Source of the DNA: Clostridium sp. K13
GTDB taxonomy: Bacteria > Bacillota > Clostridia > Clostridiales > Clostridiaceae
Reading direction: 5' to 3'
NCBI RefSeq assembly: GCF_019734195.1
Contig: NZ_JAASHM010000004.1
Coordinates: forward strand, 1-64,000
Length of the DNA stretch: 64,000 nucleotides
Shown: piece after piece, positions 44,202-53,997 of the stretch
Position numbering within the stretch: position 1 is the first letter of the stretch
Layout: each line of letters begins with the position of its first letter
Notes under the pieces: generated by a model
What the model was told of the DNA's origin: nothing
Database searches by the model: none
The model's input: the letters and a program-made list of their open reading frames with translations, nothing else
Position numbers and translations under genes: made by a program

Positions 44202-44843
44202 TTGAAATCTTTATGTTTAGAAAATAAGGATAATATTAATTTAAGAGAAAAATCACTTTATTCAAAAAGTAATTCTAATATTTTATTCCATACTTTATGT
44301 AATGCTAAAAATCAGGATAAAGATGCTATTCTTTTTTTCATTGAAAAATACAAACCACTAATAAAAAAATATGCTTTTAAATATAAATTAAAAAATTACG
44401 ATAGTAATGACCTAATTCAAATTGGAAATATATCTATTATTACAGCAATCAATAAATATGACCTTTCTAAAGGTAATGAACATATTGATTCTTATATTAT
44501 TAATACTATTAAAAATGCTTTTAGAAACTTAGCCCGAAGTGAAATTAAATATACTTCTGAATCTAGTCTTAATATTACTGTTGATGAAGATAATGAAATT
44601 GAAGCTTTGCTTAGGGATTCTCTTGATTTAGAAGAATATATTATTAACTCTATGATGCATGACTTATTAAAAACTATTCTAGCTACCCTTTCTAATGATG
44701 AACATGAATTAATTCGTATTGCTTACTTTACTCCTAATACTAATTTATATAGATATTGTCTTGATAATAACTTAAACTATCCAAAGAAAAGAAGAGAACT
44801 TATTTCTTTAATAGATAAACTTCGTAAACTTATTGAGGTTTAA
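44202..44843 (+). CDS. Sigma-70-like factor, TcdR/UviA-type
   Basis: A 213-residue protein with sigma region 2: AILFFIEKYKPLIKKYAFKYKL, then DSNDLIQIGNISIITAINKYD (the DLIQ-G-I core-binding and -10 helices) and HIDSYIINTIKNAFRNLARS. A weak region 4 lies at the C-terminus (LATLSNDEHELIRI...). Size and layout resemble the group 5 factors TcdR, BotR and UviA, which turn on toxin or bacteriocin genes; UviA is SOS-induced in C. perfringens. The start is TTG with AGGGGGAC at good spacing. It is transcribed away from the polysaccharide operon with LexA-like sites in front; its targets are unknown. Confidence 0.8.
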   Translation: MKSLCLENKDNINLREKSLYSKSNSNILFHTLCNAKNQDKDAILFFIEKYKPLIKKYAFKYKLKNYDSNDLIQIGNISIITAINKYDLSKGNEHIDSYIINTIKNAFRNLARSEIKYTSESSLNITVDEDNEIEALLRDSLDLEEYIINSMMHDLLKTILATLSNDEHELIRIAYFTPNTNLYRYCLDNNLNYPKKRRELISLIDKLRKLIEV

Positions 44844-44851
44844 ATCAAAAA

Positions 44852-44903
44852 AGAGAATTACTTAATATAAGGTAGGTGAACCTTTATTAAGTAATTCTCT
44901 CTT
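44852..44903. terminator. Long hairpin after the sigma-factor gene
   Basis: AGAGAATTACTTAATA pairs with TATTAAGTAATTCTCT and an inner AAGGT pairs with ACCTT. There is no strong T run downstream, but it sits about ten bases past the stop and is the likely 3' end of the transcript. Confidence 0.55.
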
Positions 44904-45015
44904 AAATGAGATTTAAAATTTTAAATATATAATATCTTATTATAAATATATTATATAAGTTATATATTTATTCTATAATTTATAGGTTTTTAATCCCTAT
45001 GTTTAAAATATACTT

Positions 45016-45768
45016 TTAGAAAATTCCTAAGAACTTTTTTTCTTTAACTAAAGTTCCTTTAAAATCTATATCTTCATTTTTAAGCATTGCTTTTCCATTA
45101 TCATCAAAAGTACGTCTTTGTATTGCTTCTAAAGCTTTTAAAGCTTCTGTCATATTAGTATCTCTTCCTCTATCTCTATGAGCATCAGATCCAATAAAGC
45201 TATATATGTTATTTTCTAAATATTTTGCTGCAGTCTTTTTAACATCTTTTCCAAAGGCTCCAGTTATACTTCCTGCATTTAATTGAAATAACATTCCTTC
45301 CTTTATAAGCATATTAATCATTGATGGCTTCTTTATAAATATCTTATATCTTTCAGGATGAGCTATTATTGGTGTAATTCCTCTTATTTGAAGTTCATAT
45401 ATATTATTTATTACTTCATTAATATCAAATTCTAACATAGGAAGCTCTATTAACATATATCTTGTATTATTAATTGTTCCTATCATTTTATCACTGTAGT
45501 ATTCTAATATATTTCTACTATAATAAACTTCTTGCCCAGCATATATGTTAATATCTATATTATTATCTCTTGATATTTTCTTTAAATTTTCCACTCTATT
45601 AAGTACTTCATTATACTCAACTTCAAATCTTCCTCTCATAAAGTGTGGTGTTGCAATTATATCAGTTGTTCCTGATAACTCTGCCTTTTTTAACATACTT
45701 ATTGACATTTCTATGTCTTTTGAACCATCATCTATGTTATTTAATATATGTGAGTGTATATCTATCAT
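45016..45768 (-). CDS. CpsB/CapC-type tyrosine-protein phosphatase (PHP family)
   Basis: A 250-residue metal-dependent phosphatase of the YwqE/CpsB type. The first metal motif is MIDIHSHILNNIDDGSKD, then ATPHFMRGRFE, GQEVYYS, a HPERY motif (IIAHPERYKIF) and the late FIGSDAHRDRGRDTN. It dephosphorylates the CpsD tyrosine cluster, resetting polymer synthesis. It lies about 1.5 kb from cpsC, on the same strand but separated by the divergent sigma gene, so it is probably transcribed separately. Confidence 0.93.
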   Translation of the reverse strand: MIDIHSHILNNIDDGSKDIEMSISMLKKAELSGTTDIIATPHFMRGRFEVEYNEVLNRVENLKKISRDNNIDINIYAGQEVYYSRNILEYYSDKMIGTINNTRYMLIELPMLEFDINEVINNIYELQIRGITPIIAHPERYKIFIKKPSMINMLIKEGMLFQLNAGSITGAFGKDVKKTAAKYLENNIYSFIGSDAHRDRGRDTNMTEALKALEAIQRRTFDDNGKAMLKNEDIDFKGTLVKEKKFLGIF

Positions 45769-45908
45769 TCCCTTATCCCCTCTCCGCTTTTATACTTATA
45801 TTTTATTATATAGTACATGCTACCTAGTAGGAAAGAGGATTATAACATATATGCTTTTCTTATTAGTTAATAATTGTCTATTCTATATTTACAATTAATT
45901 ATTTGCCA

Positions 45909-46598
45909 TTATCCAAGGCCTGGAACAACTACATTCTCACTACTATCTGGTGTTTCATCATCAGGTACTTCTGGCCATGTTGGAATAGTTTCATCTGGTT
46001 TTATATCCACTCCTCCTCCAGTACCTTCATCAGTCTTATTAATATAAACAACTATTCTTTGAATAGAATCACTATAATAATATTCCATAGCAATATGATC
46101 TAATTCATTACCTGTGTATTGCATTCCTTCTTCATATATATTCTTAATTGCCTGTAATAACTCTTTATCTCTTGATCTAAATTTATTAGGTGAATATCCT
46201 TCTGTAACACACCAAATTGCAATTTGTGTTGCAAAATATGCATTATCATCTGTTGAAACTCCTATTTCAGCTACACTTTTGTTAGGGTAACCTGCTGACA
46301 TCATTCCAACAACTTATCTTGCTGGTTTACCCACAAACTCAAAGCGTTGTCCTGATGGATAATCTTTCTCTACTTCTAAACAATATCCTGGTCCAACACT
46401 TGTTTCTATTCTTTTTGCCTCTAAAATAAAATTTTCATAAGCTATTTCATTGATTATTTCATCACCTACGGTAACAGATACATGATTAGGAATTGATAAC
46501 TTTTCTGTTGGTAATGCTATTACATTAGCACTTAGATTTGTTATTAATAATAGTACTGTAAATAGTATAATAAATATATTATTTCTATGTTTTTTCAT
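45909..46598 (-). pseudogene. Thioester-domain surface protein broken by an in-frame stop
   Basis: It starts at an ATG after GGAGGTG with a signal peptide (MKKHRNNIFIILFTVLLLITNLSANVIA). A thioester (TQXA) domain follows: the Cys in GPGYCLEVEKDYP and the Gln in YFATQIAIWCVTEGY. A TAA at 46314-46316 interrupts the frame between KPAR and VVGMMSAGYP, and the same frame then continues for 131 codons. It ends after a short PDDETPDSSE tail with no Cna-B repeats, sorting signal or membrane anchor, so the 3' end also looks truncated. The intact paralogue is at 47571. Confidence 0.8.
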
Positions 46599-46683
46599 CA
46601 GATTCACCTCCAATAATATTTCTAATTTTAGTGTTATCTTTATTTAGAAATATATTCAAGATAAATCCTATAAATATTAATTA

Positions 46684-47478
46684 TTACCTTTCTGTAATAT
46701 TTTTTAGCTTTGCTACTAATATAGTTCTTGCACCTGTATATTCATAACTACAGGTTACTAATGTTATTATTTTATCTTCATTACTTATCTCAATATCCTT
46801 ATTAAACATTGATTTTGAACCTTCATTTAATACATAGCTTGCAAAGGCTTCATTATCTATAAATTCTGTTTCTATATTAACTTTACTTTCATCTTCAACA
46901 TATACTGAAAATACTTCATATTGATATAATATATTATTTCTTACTATATTAATTATGTTGTTATTATTAAAGAAACTCTCTTCTTTAAAATTAGTCAAAT
47001 TATTAAACATAGTACCATTTCTCATATTATGCCCATATAAAATAAGATTTCTATCTTCATCTATATTATTTCTATAATCCACAAATACTGTTCCTGATAT
47101 ATTGCTTTCCTTTTTAAAGCTATGTTTTAAATAGTATTCATTATCATCAGTTTGAACTACAGGATAATTAATTTCTGTATTTGGAATTTGAATCCACATT
47201 TCATAATTATTATTTATAGATTTTAGCTCTTCTTCATTTGCATTTATTACTTTATTTTTATAATTTACTACGTTGTCTAATGCTTCATTAACATTTTTTG
47301 AATTAGCATCTACTTCTTCACTATTATCTGATAAATATACTTCACTTATATTAGGTGCAAAACTTTGAATTTCATTATTTAATTTTTTATCAACAAAATA
47401 ATTATAAAACTTATAACCAATTATAGATAAGCAACATACAATAATAATAAATAACGTTGTATTAGTTACCCTCTTCAT
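46684..47478 (-). CDS. Class B sortase
   Basis: A 264-residue transpeptidase with one N-terminal membrane helix (TTLFIIIVCCLSIIGYKFYNYF). The class B catalytic set is visible: His in LILYGHNMRNG, Cys in TLVTCSYEYTGAR and Arg in the same element. It is known to cleave NPxT-type signals and attach proteins to the wall, and in some clostridia class B sortases build pili. The adjacent adhesin ends in NPKTG, so it is the obvious substrate. The gap to the adhesin gene is 93 bases and holds the adhesin's terminator. Confidence 0.93.
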   Translation of the reverse strand: MKRVTNTTLFIIIVCCLSIIGYKFYNYFVDKKLNNEIQSFAPNISEVYLSDNSEEVDANSKNVNEALDNVVNYKNKVINANEEELKSINNNYEMWIQIPNTEINYPVVQTDDNEYYLKHSFKKESNISGTVFVDYRNNIDEDRNLILYGHNMRNGTMFNNLTNFKEESFFNNNNIINIVRNNILYQYEVFSVYVEDESKVNIETEFIDNEAFASYVLNEGSKSMFNKDIEISNEDKIITLVTCSYEYTGARTILVAKLKNITER

Positions 47479-47509
47479 TAATTTCCTCCTTTTTTTTATA
47501 TAAATATAT

Positions 47510-47550
47510 AAAACACAGAACTTGGTTATCTTTACTTAGTTCTGTGTTTT
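47510..47550 (-). terminator. Terminator after the adhesin gene
   Basis: AAAACACAGAACT pairs perfectly with AGTTCTGTGTTTT around a 15-base loop. It lies between the adhesin stop and the sortase start, so sortase expression may rely on readthrough. Confidence 0.7.
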
Positions 47551-47570
47551 ATGCTTTATCTCAAATTATT

Positions 47571-49514
47571 TTATTTTTTCTTTCTATTATTTATTAGTAA
47601 TCCACCACTTGCTAATATTAATATTCCAAAAACTCCTGCTAATCCAACTTCACCAGTCTTTGGATTTGATGGCTTCTTATTTGTAGTAGTTGTTGTATTA
47701 CTTGGTTTTTTATTTGTAGTTGTTGTTTTATTTTCTTCTTTTTTATTTGTATGAGAAACCTTTATTATTTTTCCATCTTCTTTTATCTCAAAGGTATGCT
47801 CAGTATTATCTAATACATATCCTGCTGGAGCAGTAATTTCTTGATAAGTATATTTTCCATAAGGAAGCTCTATAAATCTAACTATTCCCTCTTCATCAGT
47901 CTTAGCTTTTGAAACTACTTCACCTGCCTCATTTTTTACAACGAACTCTGCATCTTTTAATGGTTTTTCATCTTCATTAACTTTAGTTATTTCTATACTT
48001 CCCTTTATTTTTTTATTTTGTGCAATAATTTCTACTACTGCTTGTTGATTTGACTCTATATTAAAATATAATCTATTATAATCTTGAACATATCCTTCTA
48101 ATGACTTTGTTTCTATAAAGAAATATCTTCCTGGAGCCAAATTGCCTACAGCTATTTTTCCATCTTCTCCTGTTACACAATCAGATATTTTATTTAATGC
48201 ATCATCATAAAGTTCATACTCAACCCCTGCAAGGACTTTAGTGTTATCCTCTGAATCTACCTTAGTTAAAACTACTGAACCAACATCTTTTTTATTTGTA
48301 AATACCAAGTTTAAGCTTTCTGTTTGTCCTGGCTCTATAGTAAATTGTTGTTGTCCATTAACTATTAGATATCCTGCTGGTGCTTTTGTTTCTTCTATTG
48401 TATAACTTCCTGTTACTAGTTTTGTACTAGCTACACCATTTTCATTTGTAGTAATAACTTTTATTACATTTCCATTTAAATCTTTTATAGTGAATTCTGC
48501 ATCCTTAAGTGCAATTTCATTATTAGCTTCATCAACCTTTTTTATATTTACACTTCCAAATTGAACCTTATATTCAAAGGTCTTTGATATATTTGTATTA
48601 CCTGATTGTATTCCAATTAAGCTTTGAGAATTTTCTCTTCCACCTTCTGGAGAATAGAAGAATATATCTGTTCCAACATCTTGAATTCCTGATACTACAA
48701 GTTTTATATTAGTATCTTTTTCTATGTTAGTAATTTTAATATGAGTGTATCCTTCATTATCAATACCTGATTCTATGACTTCTGAATCTGCTGGTTTACC
48801 TTCTATATTATATTGTAATTCTATACTACTTCCATCAGCATTTTTACCATCAGCTTTAAAGATATATTCTACATCATACTTTTCATTATTTGCATAAATT
48901 ATAGGATCTTTAGCTACAATATTTGCTATTGAAGTTTGTCCTTCAACACCATCTAAATTTATTAAATAATTATATAAGGCTTCAACATTTCCAGTTAAAT
49001 CAGCTGGTATTTGAGCATTGTTAGCATATTTCCAAATTGCTAATTGTGTTGCTGCTATCGCCTCTTCCTTAGTTAGGTTTTCTAAATTCAAAGTACTTGC
49101 TATGCTTTCAAGACTTATAAATGGGTAAGCATTTCTTACTATTGCTCTTATATGTTTGGCACTATTACTATCATAGTAACCTGAACTTTCTACATTAACC
49201 CTTGAATAATTATGTCCTTCTTTTACTAATGTATCTAAATCCACGCAATATGCATATGATATGCTACCATCTGGATTTTGAACCTTAAATAAGGCTGTTG
49301 CTGCTTTTTCTCCATTTACATTTACATTATTTCCTCTTGTATCTATTCCTACATAAGTATAATCATAGCTTTCATTTTCCTCTGCTTTTACTACTGATGT
49401 ATTTAGCCCTAATATAGTAAATATAGCTGTGAAAATTGATATTAGCTTTTTCATAGTATTTCTTCTAATTGTTTTGCCTAAATTCTTAACTATCTTTTCA
49501 TTACTTTTCTTCAA
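47571..49514 (-). CDS. Thioester / Cna-B repeat surface adhesin with NPKTG sorting signal
   Basis: A 647-residue sortase substrate. A long signal peptide ends near VVKAEENES. The thioester domain has the Cys in YAYCVDLDTL and the Gln in AATQLAIWKYANN, able to form a Cys-Gln thioester that bonds covalently to host or matrix amines. From about residue 320 come three Cna-B/SpaA repeats, each with an early Lys and the E-T-APAGY strand (IEETKAPAGYL, FIETKSLEGYV, YQEITAPAGYV) for isopeptide bonds. The end is a Thr/Lys/Pro spacer, NPKTG, a hydrophobic helix and NNRKKK. TTG start with AAGGAG upstream. It probably mediates attachment of cells or of the matrix. Confidence 0.93.
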   Translation of the reverse strand: MKKSNEKIVKNLGKTIRRNTMKKLISIFTAIFTILGLNTSVVKAEENESYDYTYVGIDTRGNNVNVNGEKAATALFKVQNPDGSISYAYCVDLDTLVKEGHNYSRVNVESSGYYDSNSAKHIRAIVRNAYPFISLESIASTLNLENLTKEEAIAATQLAIWKYANNAQIPADLTGNVEALYNYLINLDGVEGQTSIANIVAKDPIIYANNEKYDVEYIFKADGKNADGSSIELQYNIEGKPADSEVIESGIDNEGYTHIKITNIEKDTNIKLVVSGIQDVGTDIFFYSPEGGRENSQSLIGIQSGNTNISKTFEYKVQFGSVNIKKVDEANNEIALKDAEFTIKDLNGNVIKVITTNENGVASTKLVTGSYTIEETKAPAGYLIVNGQQQFTIEPGQTESLNLVFTNKKDVGSVVLTKVDSEDNTKVLAGVEYELYDDALNKISDCVTGEDGKIAVGNLAPGRYFFIETKSLEGYVQDYNRLYFNIESNQQAVVEIIAQNKKIKGSIEITKVNEDEKPLKDAEFVVKNEAGEVVSKAKTDEEGIVRFIELPYGKYTYQEITAPAGYVLDNTEHTFEIKEDGKIIKVSHTNKKEENKTTTTNKKPSNTTTTTNKKPSNPKTGEVGLAGVFGILILASGGLLINNRKKK

Positions 49515-49656
49515 AATACCATCTCCTTCATTTAAATTATAATCTTCATAATTTAAATTATTACCATTTATTTGCTATTATATAACTTTATTGTTATTTT
49601 TTATTAAACAAATATAAGATGGTGTAATTTTGATTAAAAGTAAGTTTTTTATAATA

Positions 49657-51621
49657 TTAATTATATATATCTGATAACTCTAACTCTGTATTAGCTTTAT
49701 TAAATTCATAAATTACCATTGGTGAATCTTCTATTAATACATTTGGTAATTTAACTTCAAAAACACTACCTTTATTTAATGAGCTTTCTACAGATATAGT
49801 TCCATTGTGAACTTCTATCATAGACTTAACTATACTTAGCCCTATACCACTCCCCTCATTTTCTCGTTTTAAGGAGCTGTCTACCCTTGAAAATCTATCA
49901 AATATTTTATCTTTTAACTCATGTGGAATTCCTATTCCTGTATCTTCAAAGAATATTTCTAATATATCCTCTTGTAGTGTTATATCAATTTTAATATAAC
50001 CTTCATTTTTAGTATATTTAATTGAATTTGATACTAAATTTAATACTATTTTTTCAATCATTGCAGGGTCACATTTTATGAAGTGTTCCTCCACATTTGT
50101 GTCAAACTCTATATTTATATTCTTAGATTGAGCAAATGGAACTGTTGAAATTACTATATCTTCAATAATTGAAACTATCTCGTAATTTCCAAATTCAGCT
50201 TTAAGTACTCCTGTACCTATTCTTGTTGAATCTACTATATTATTTACAAGTCTTAGCATTCTTTTGCTATTTAATTTTAGTGAACTACTATATTTATCAT
50301 AGGTTTCCTTAAATTCTTTTATGCCAATGGATTCAGTTTTATCTAACAATTGTATTATTGAATAGAAAATATTTAATGGAGTTTTTAATTCATGGGAAAG
50401 TGTTGATATAAACTCTGACTTTTTAATATCATTAATTTTATGAGCTTCTATTTCTGAATGTAATTTAATATTTTCAGACATATCCATATAAGTAACTAAT
50501 ATCTGTTGTTCATCTTTTTCTAAATTTATTAACTGAATAGAGCAATCTACTATTGAATCTTTTTTTAAGTTTCTTACTATACCTCTCCAATTATTTTTAT
50601 TAGTTAATTCTCTCATAATTTCATCTGCATTTTCTTCAGATGCTATAACCCTTAGTAATTCATTTTTAAATTTATTATTATCTATTTTATAGTTATAATC
50701 TTCTTTTATTTTATTATTCATAAAAGAGATATTAAGATCCTTATCACAAATAAACATATAGGTATGATTGTTAAAATTAACTAAATTATAAAACTTCTTC
50801 AACTCTCTATTTAAATACTGAGCTTCTTTATATAATAAATATAATTCTACTACAGCCCCAATAATAACTGTAAAGAATGATATATATGTTAATAATGCTG
50901 ATATTAACTTCATATTAAATGAGTTATAATTAACTGCATATAATATATAAAGGGACTTAATTGCAATTAAAAATAAGCTTACACTAAAAGCTCCAATAAC
51001 AACTTTATTTTTCTTTATACAAATTAATAATAATTTTATTACTACTAATGAATATGCAATGAAAATAAATATATTAAATATAGAAAGTAAGCTTCTACTA
51101 CTAAAAATTTCACCTACAAAGAAAATCTTTTCTATCTTCCAAGCAATTAAAGAATACATACTTACAAAGATAAATGATTGTGATTTATATTTACTTATAA
51201 ATTTATATAGCTTAGAAGTTGGCATAACAGCACTAAAAAGCAAAACTATTCTTAATAATGCTGTTGTCATACTTATATAATTACTAACATTAAATTTATA
51301 ATTAAAAAATGTATCATAATCCAATTGCCCAGTTAGTATAGCTATAGCTAGTCCAACATATACCAATAACAATATATATAATATTGAATCTTTGGTTTTC
51401 TTATATAATATTAAACAACTTACTATGGAGATTATACCCATTAATCCATTTACCGTTCTTGTAAAAAAGGCAACATATGTTATATATCTAACGTTTTTAC
51501 TACCCCTAAATATTTTAAATATAAAAAGAATTATTAATATAGATCCTATAATATAAATATACTTAATTACTTTTTTTGATTGTTTTTTTACAATATTTTC
51601 ATCAAAGGCTTTACTCTCCAT
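49657..51621 (-). CDS. Membrane sensor histidine kinase, orphan (paralogue)
   Basis: A 654-residue kinase with about eight N-terminal helices, a PAS-like segment, H-box LSHELKTPLN, N-box LVSNSIKYT, G1 DTGIGIPHEL, F-box IFDRFSRVD and G2 GSGIGLS. The start at 51621 is chosen for its GGAGG. It resembles the kinase at 1745-3730 throughout, down to the C-terminal ELSDIY. No response regulator lies nearby. In some clostridia, orphan kinases of this general layout phosphorylate Spo0A; that is a family-level suggestion only, but two Spo0A-box matches lie in this window. Confidence 0.9.
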   Translation of the reverse strand: MESKAFDENIVKKQSKKVIKYIYIIGSILIILFIFKIFRGSKNVRYITYVAFFTRTVNGLMGIISIVSCLILYKKTKDSILYILLLVYVGLAIAILTGQLDYDTFFNYKFNVSNYISMTTALLRIVLLFSAVMPTSKLYKFISKYKSQSFIFVSMYSLIAWKIEKIFFVGEIFSSRSLLSIFNIFIFIAYSLVVIKLLLICIKKNKVVIGAFSVSLFLIAIKSLYILYAVNYNSFNMKLISALLTYISFFTVIIGAVVELYLLYKEAQYLNRELKKFYNLVNFNNHTYMFICDKDLNISFMNNKIKEDYNYKIDNNKFKNELLRVIASEENADEIMRELTNKNNWRGIVRNLKKDSIVDCSIQLINLEKDEQQILVTYMDMSENIKLHSEIEAHKINDIKKSEFISTLSHELKTPLNIFYSIIQLLDKTESIGIKEFKETYDKYSSSLKLNSKRMLRLVNNIVDSTRIGTGVLKAEFGNYEIVSIIEDIVISTVPFAQSKNINIEFDTNVEEHFIKCDPAMIEKIVLNLVSNSIKYTKNEGYIKIDITLQEDILEIFFEDTGIGIPHELKDKIFDRFSRVDSSLKRENEGSGIGLSIVKSMIEVHNGTISVESSLNKGSVFEVKLPNVLIEDSPMVIYEFNKANTELELSDIYN

Positions 51622-51786
51622 TATCAATCCTCCATTATATATATGAAATTTATTCACTTATTATAAAATATGTCTTTTGATATTATACCACAATTTACTT
51701 ATTTTTTCTTTTTATTGGATATTTTGTAGAATAATATTTTTTTATTTAAATATTTGTAATAATATTATTTTAGTTTATTTAAAAAA

Positions 51787-51828
51787 TAGAGTCTATAGAT
51801 TTATTATCTTATAAATCTATAGACTCTA
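51787..51828 (-). terminator. Terminator of prfC
   Basis: An 18-bp perfect stem from TAGAGTCTATAGATTTAT and its complement around a six-base loop, followed by T6 on minus, 17 bases after the prfC stop. Confidence 0.85.
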
Positions 51829-51844
51829 TATATTATATCTTTAT

Positions 51845-53440
51845 TTATTCATCACTCTTACCAACGCCAGAAAGTACTAAGCCTTTATTATGGTCAAGTG
51901 CCCAGTTAATACCCCAGTCATTTTGGAATATTATAAGGTCTCTATCTTTAAAGTCCTTAACTCTCTTAGCATCTGAAGTTAAGTTTAATTTATCAATATC
52001 TCCATCATAGCTTTCAATCCATCTTACATATCTAAATGCAAGTCTATCCATCTTGATATCAACATTGTATTCATTCTTAAGTCTGTATTCAAGAACTTCA
52101 AATTGAAGTACCCCTACAACACCAACTATTATTTCTTCCATACCAACATGGTTTTCTTTAAATACTTGGATTGCCCCTTCTTGAGCTATTTGAGTAACAC
52201 CTTTAACGAATTGTTTTCTCTTCATAGTGTCAACTGGTCTAACTCTAGCAAAGTGCTCTGGAGCAAATGTTGGAATTCCTTCGAATCTGAACTTTTTGCT
52301 TGGTGCACATAAAGTATCTCCAATTGAGAATATACCTGGATCAAATACTCCAATTATATCTCCAGCATATGCTTCTTCAACAATTTCTCTATTTTCTGCC
52401 ATGAATTGTTGAGGTTGAGCAAGCTTAAGCTTCTTTCCACCTTGCATGTGGAATACTTCTTCACCTTTAGTGAATTTACCAGAACAAATTCTCATGAAAG
52501 CAATTCTATCTCTGTGAGCCTTGTTCATATTTGCTTGAATCTTAAATACGAATGCAGAGAATTTATCATCAAATGGATCAATTTCTCCGATATTTGAGTT
52601 TCTAGCAAGTGGTGAAGTAGTCATTTCTAAGAAGTGCTCTAGGAATGGCTCAACACCGAAGTTAGTTAAAGCTGATCCGAAGAATACAGGAGTTAATTCT
52701 CCAACTCTAACCTTTTCCATATCAAGGTCATCACCAGCAATATCAAGAAGTTCAATATCTTCCATTAATTTATCATGAAGTGCTTCACCTAATATTTCTC
52801 TGAACTTTTCATCTTCAACTGAACCTTCAATAGCTTCAACTTCTGTAGAACCGTGGTTACCACCATTGAACGCTATGATTCTTTGGTTTTGTCTATCGTA
52901 AACACCTTTAAAGTCTTTACCTGAACCTATTGGCCAATTCATTGGATAAGTTTTAATTCCAAGTTCTGCTTCAATATCTTCTAGCAGTTGGAATGGATCT
53001 TGAGCTTCTCTATCCATCTTATTGATGAATGTGAATATTGGCATTTCTCTTAATGAACAAACGTGGAATAGCTTTCTTGTTTGATCTTCCACCCCTTTAG
53101 CAGCGTCAACTACCATTACAGCAGAGTCAGCAGCCATAAGTGTTCTATATGTATCTTCTGAGAAGTCTTGGTGTCCAGGAGTATCTAATATGTTTATGCA
53201 GTGTCCTGAATAGTTAAATTGCATTACTGAAGATGTAACAGAAATACCTCTTTGCTTTTCTATTTCCATCCAGTCAGAAACAGCATGTGTTGATGCTTTT
53301 CTAGCTTTTACTGAACCCGCAAGTCTAATTGCTCCTCCGTATAATAGGAACTTTTCTGTTAATGTTGTTTTACCAGCATCAGGGTGAGAAATGATTGCAA
53401 AGGTTCTTCTCTTTTTTATCTCGTTTATGTAATCAGCCAA
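51845..53440 (-). CDS. prfC: Peptide chain release factor 3
   Basis: A 531-residue GTPase that recycles RF1/RF2 after termination. G1 is SHPDAGKTTLTEKFLL, G2 region RGISVTSS, G3 DTPGHQDFSEDTYR and G4 NKMDREAQD. The RF3 C-terminal domains follow (MQGGKKLKLAQPQQFMAENR and a late VGVVGVLQFEVLEYRLKNEY). The length is typical. Codon choice and GC are slightly richer than in the accessory genes, as expected for a conserved, well-expressed gene. AGGAGG precedes the start. Confidence 0.96.
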   Translation of the reverse strand: MADYINEIKKRRTFAIISHPDAGKTTLTEKFLLYGGAIRLAGSVKARKASTHAVSDWMEIEKQRGISVTSSVMQFNYSGHCINILDTPGHQDFSEDTYRTLMAADSAVMVVDAAKGVEDQTRKLFHVCSLREMPIFTFINKMDREAQDPFQLLEDIEAELGIKTYPMNWPIGSGKDFKGVYDRQNQRIIAFNGGNHGSTEVEAIEGSVEDEKFREILGEALHDKLMEDIELLDIAGDDLDMEKVRVGELTPVFFGSALTNFGVEPFLEHFLEMTTSPLARNSNIGEIDPFDDKFSAFVFKIQANMNKAHRDRIAFMRICSGKFTKGEEVFHMQGGKKLKLAQPQQFMAENREIVEEAYAGDIIGVFDPGIFSIGDTLCAPSKKFRFEGIPTFAPEHFARVRPVDTMKRKQFVKGVTQIAQEGAIQVFKENHVGMEEIIVGVVGVLQFEVLEYRLKNEYNVDIKMDRLAFRYVRWIESYDGDIDKLNLTSDAKRVKDFKDRDLIIFQNDWGINWALDHNKGLVLSGVGKSDE

Positions 53441-53997
53441 TGTTATGTCCTCCTAAAATTATTTATATATAAATTAAATTTATTTCTTTTATTAATGAAA
53501 CTCTTATCCAATATTCCTCATAAATCTAGAGCGTAACTTATATTTTATATTGTTACTTATTTCTTGGATTATCACTTATATTTTAGAGCCTCATTTATAT
53601 TATTGACTAGTTTATGAATTCAATATCTATAGCTTTATAATTAAACTCTATTTTTATTTATTTAAAGAACAAATTTGATTTAACAAATCGAACTTTAGAA
53701 TATTATTTATTTTAAAGGAAACTCTGCTCCTTTCAATCGCTGAGTACACTAAAGTATAACTTCAACTAACCAAATTGAAATTTGGAGTCTCACTTAACTT
53801 AATTATTATATACTTTTTTGCTTGATAATACAAACTAATAACATATTTTTATTATGGTAATTTTAAATATAACTAGAGCCACTATTAGAAATAGATTCAT
53901 TAAGTTAACTTAAAATAAGGAACTCTACTTCAAATTAATGAAACTATTTTAATATTGGGAAATAATTCAACATTATGTATAATATAATCAAATTTGA
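53441..53997. other. AT-rich region upstream of prfC, no gene seen
   Basis: About 550 bases with stops in all frames. Short inner similarities recur (YTTATATTTTA, GAACTCT-type words) and CCAAATT/AATTTGG forms a palindrome near 53770, suggesting decayed sequence. I could not identify a parent gene. Confidence 0.4.

Noticed and set aside
45545-46103. Plus-strand frames opposite the CpsB phosphatase and the broken thioester gene
   Set aside because: Antisense shadows; the minus-strand products carry clear family motifs.
47551-47754. Plus-strand reading frame rich in Phe/Val opposite the adhesin tail
   Set aside because: It is the antisense of the Thr/Lys/Pro spacer and sorting signal; no ribosome site and no coding character of its own.
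45016-53440. Prophage or integrative element in the adhesin-prfC stretch
   Set aside because: No integrase, capsid, terminase or relaxase genes and no attachment-site repeats were seen.
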